A stretch of DNA of 36,369 bases from an uncultured bacterium (GTDB taxonomy: Bacteria; Bacillota_I; Bacilli_A; RFN20; CAG-826). This document shows positions 36,061-36,369 of the stretch, in pieces. Positions within the stretch are counted from its first letter, which is position 1. Each line of letters begins with the position of its first letter. A program made the position numbers and the translations under genes. The notes below the pieces were generated by a model. It did not search any database. It saw only the letters and a list, made by a program, of their open reading frames with translations, and was not told the origin of the DNA. The stretch covers positions 1-36,369 of the forward strand of contig CASGAB010000011.1 in the NCBI GenBank assembly GCA_949299395.1, written 5' to 3'.

Positions 36061-36177
36061 AACCTTACTTTTTTAAATCTAGTTTCATTAGATAGATTTT
36101 AAAATAAATTAATATAAAATAAATATATTCTAATAAAGTTTAGCGTCTTTATTAGAAAGTAAGATTTATTTTCTTAC
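36061..36177 (-). ncRNA. Candidate structured leader/attenuator upstream of the SDR gene
   Basis: The 330-nt gap 35977-36306 has no gene. It holds an 11-bp perfect hairpin (TTCTAATAAAG 36128-36138 / CTTTATTAGAA 36147-36157), a 7-bp hairpin (36075-36081 / 36093-36099) and a 6-bp hairpin (36159-36164 / 36172-36177). AAAGTAAG (36156-36163) can pair either with the adjacent arm (36172-36177) or with CTTACTTT (36064-36071), which are exclusive choices, as in attenuators. Minus-strand orientation is assumed. Confidence 0.35.
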
Positions 36178-36205
36178 ATAAAATATAAAATACCCTCTTA
36201 AAACG

Positions 36206-36233
36206 AAAAAGACCCGTTCTATCGGGCCTTTTT
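36206..36233. terminator. Intrinsic terminator at the right end
   Basis: AAAAAG-CCCG and CGGG-CTTTTT arms around TTCTAT with one mismatch. T-tract in both orientations. Probably ends the minus-strand ORF whose stop is at 36307. Confidence 0.75.
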
Positions 36234-36306
36234 CTATATATAAAAAAATATTAATTAAGTTATAATTAATTAACCTGACTTTAGGAGAATCGCCTAATTT
36301 CTTGTG

Positions 36307-36369
36307 CTAAATTTTAAAATTTAAAAATTTTTCAATATCATTAGCCTTTAAATACTTGCTTTTAATAGG
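36307..36369 (-). CDS. C-terminal end of an unidentified ORF entering from the right
   Basis: The minus-strand frame from the window end is open for 20 codons (PIKSKYLKANDIEKFLNFKI) and stops with TAG at 36309-36307. The other two minus frames contain early stops. A terminator follows about 75 nt downstream. Too short to identify. Confidence 0.4.
   Translation of the reverse strand, partial: PIKSKYLKANDIEKFLNFKI

Overview
This is an AT-rich bacterial chromosome segment of low-GC Gram-positive type, with short intergenic gaps and mostly long operons on the minus strand. RNA polymerase delta subunit, PcrA, NAD-dependent LigA, GatCAB and the TsaE-TsaB-RimI-TsaD cluster point to Bacilli or a Mollicutes-like relative. 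GatA carries a TGDS motif (TGGS in most bacteria), which I recall from mycoplasma sequences. UGA acts as a normal stop (for example at 11453) and Trp uses UGG, so this is not a UGA=Trp mycoplasma. An uncultured gut-type Bacilli/Mollicutes lineage fits, but that is inference.

Left edge (1-2700): the tail of a possible transposase-like ORF, an intrinsic terminator and a 20-bp imperfect inverted repeat suggest the end of a mobile element. Then come two paralogous signal-peptide membrane proteins and a small polytopic membrane protein. A solitary NifU/Nfu-domain protein follows (2733-3014). The minus-strand housekeeping block 8259-3071 is ychF, ispF, gltX, rpoE, fba, cysQ-like. A cold-shock gene has its own promoter and a leader hairpin.

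8656-13465 encodes two very tightly coupled ABC/FtsX-type fusion proteins. Just upstream, a 46-codon gene (13560-13700) has a near-consensus promoter, a structured leader, a good Shine-Dalgarno and a strong terminator. Next is the six-gene operon pcrA-ligA-gatC-gatA-gatB-pepC (22660-13835). The plus-strand operon 22784-25603 holds a lipoprotein and three membrane proteins of unknown role.

25643-31467 (minus) holds a DUF3137-like membrane protein, a DUF402 phosphatase, the t6A genes tsaE/tsaB/rimI/tsaD, asnS and a small membrane protein. Having AsnRS, GluRS and GatCAB together suggests that GatCAB mainly makes Gln-tRNA(Gln). 31625-33118 is an ABC exporter pseudogene with three in-frame stops and no frameshift. 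After it come a thiamine transporter (ThiT domain fused to an extra N-terminal membrane domain) under a TPP riboswitch with a readable terminator/antiterminator, then ung, an SDR oxidoreductase, and a noncoding region with three hairpins.

The most unusual items are the TPP-controlled ThiT fusion, the 46-aa gene, the in-frame-stop exporter, two TAAAAT-N6-ATG leaderless-type starts, a 26-bp perfect palindrome over a promoter, and mutually exclusive hairpins at 36061-36177. No tRNA, rRNA or CRISPR array was seen.
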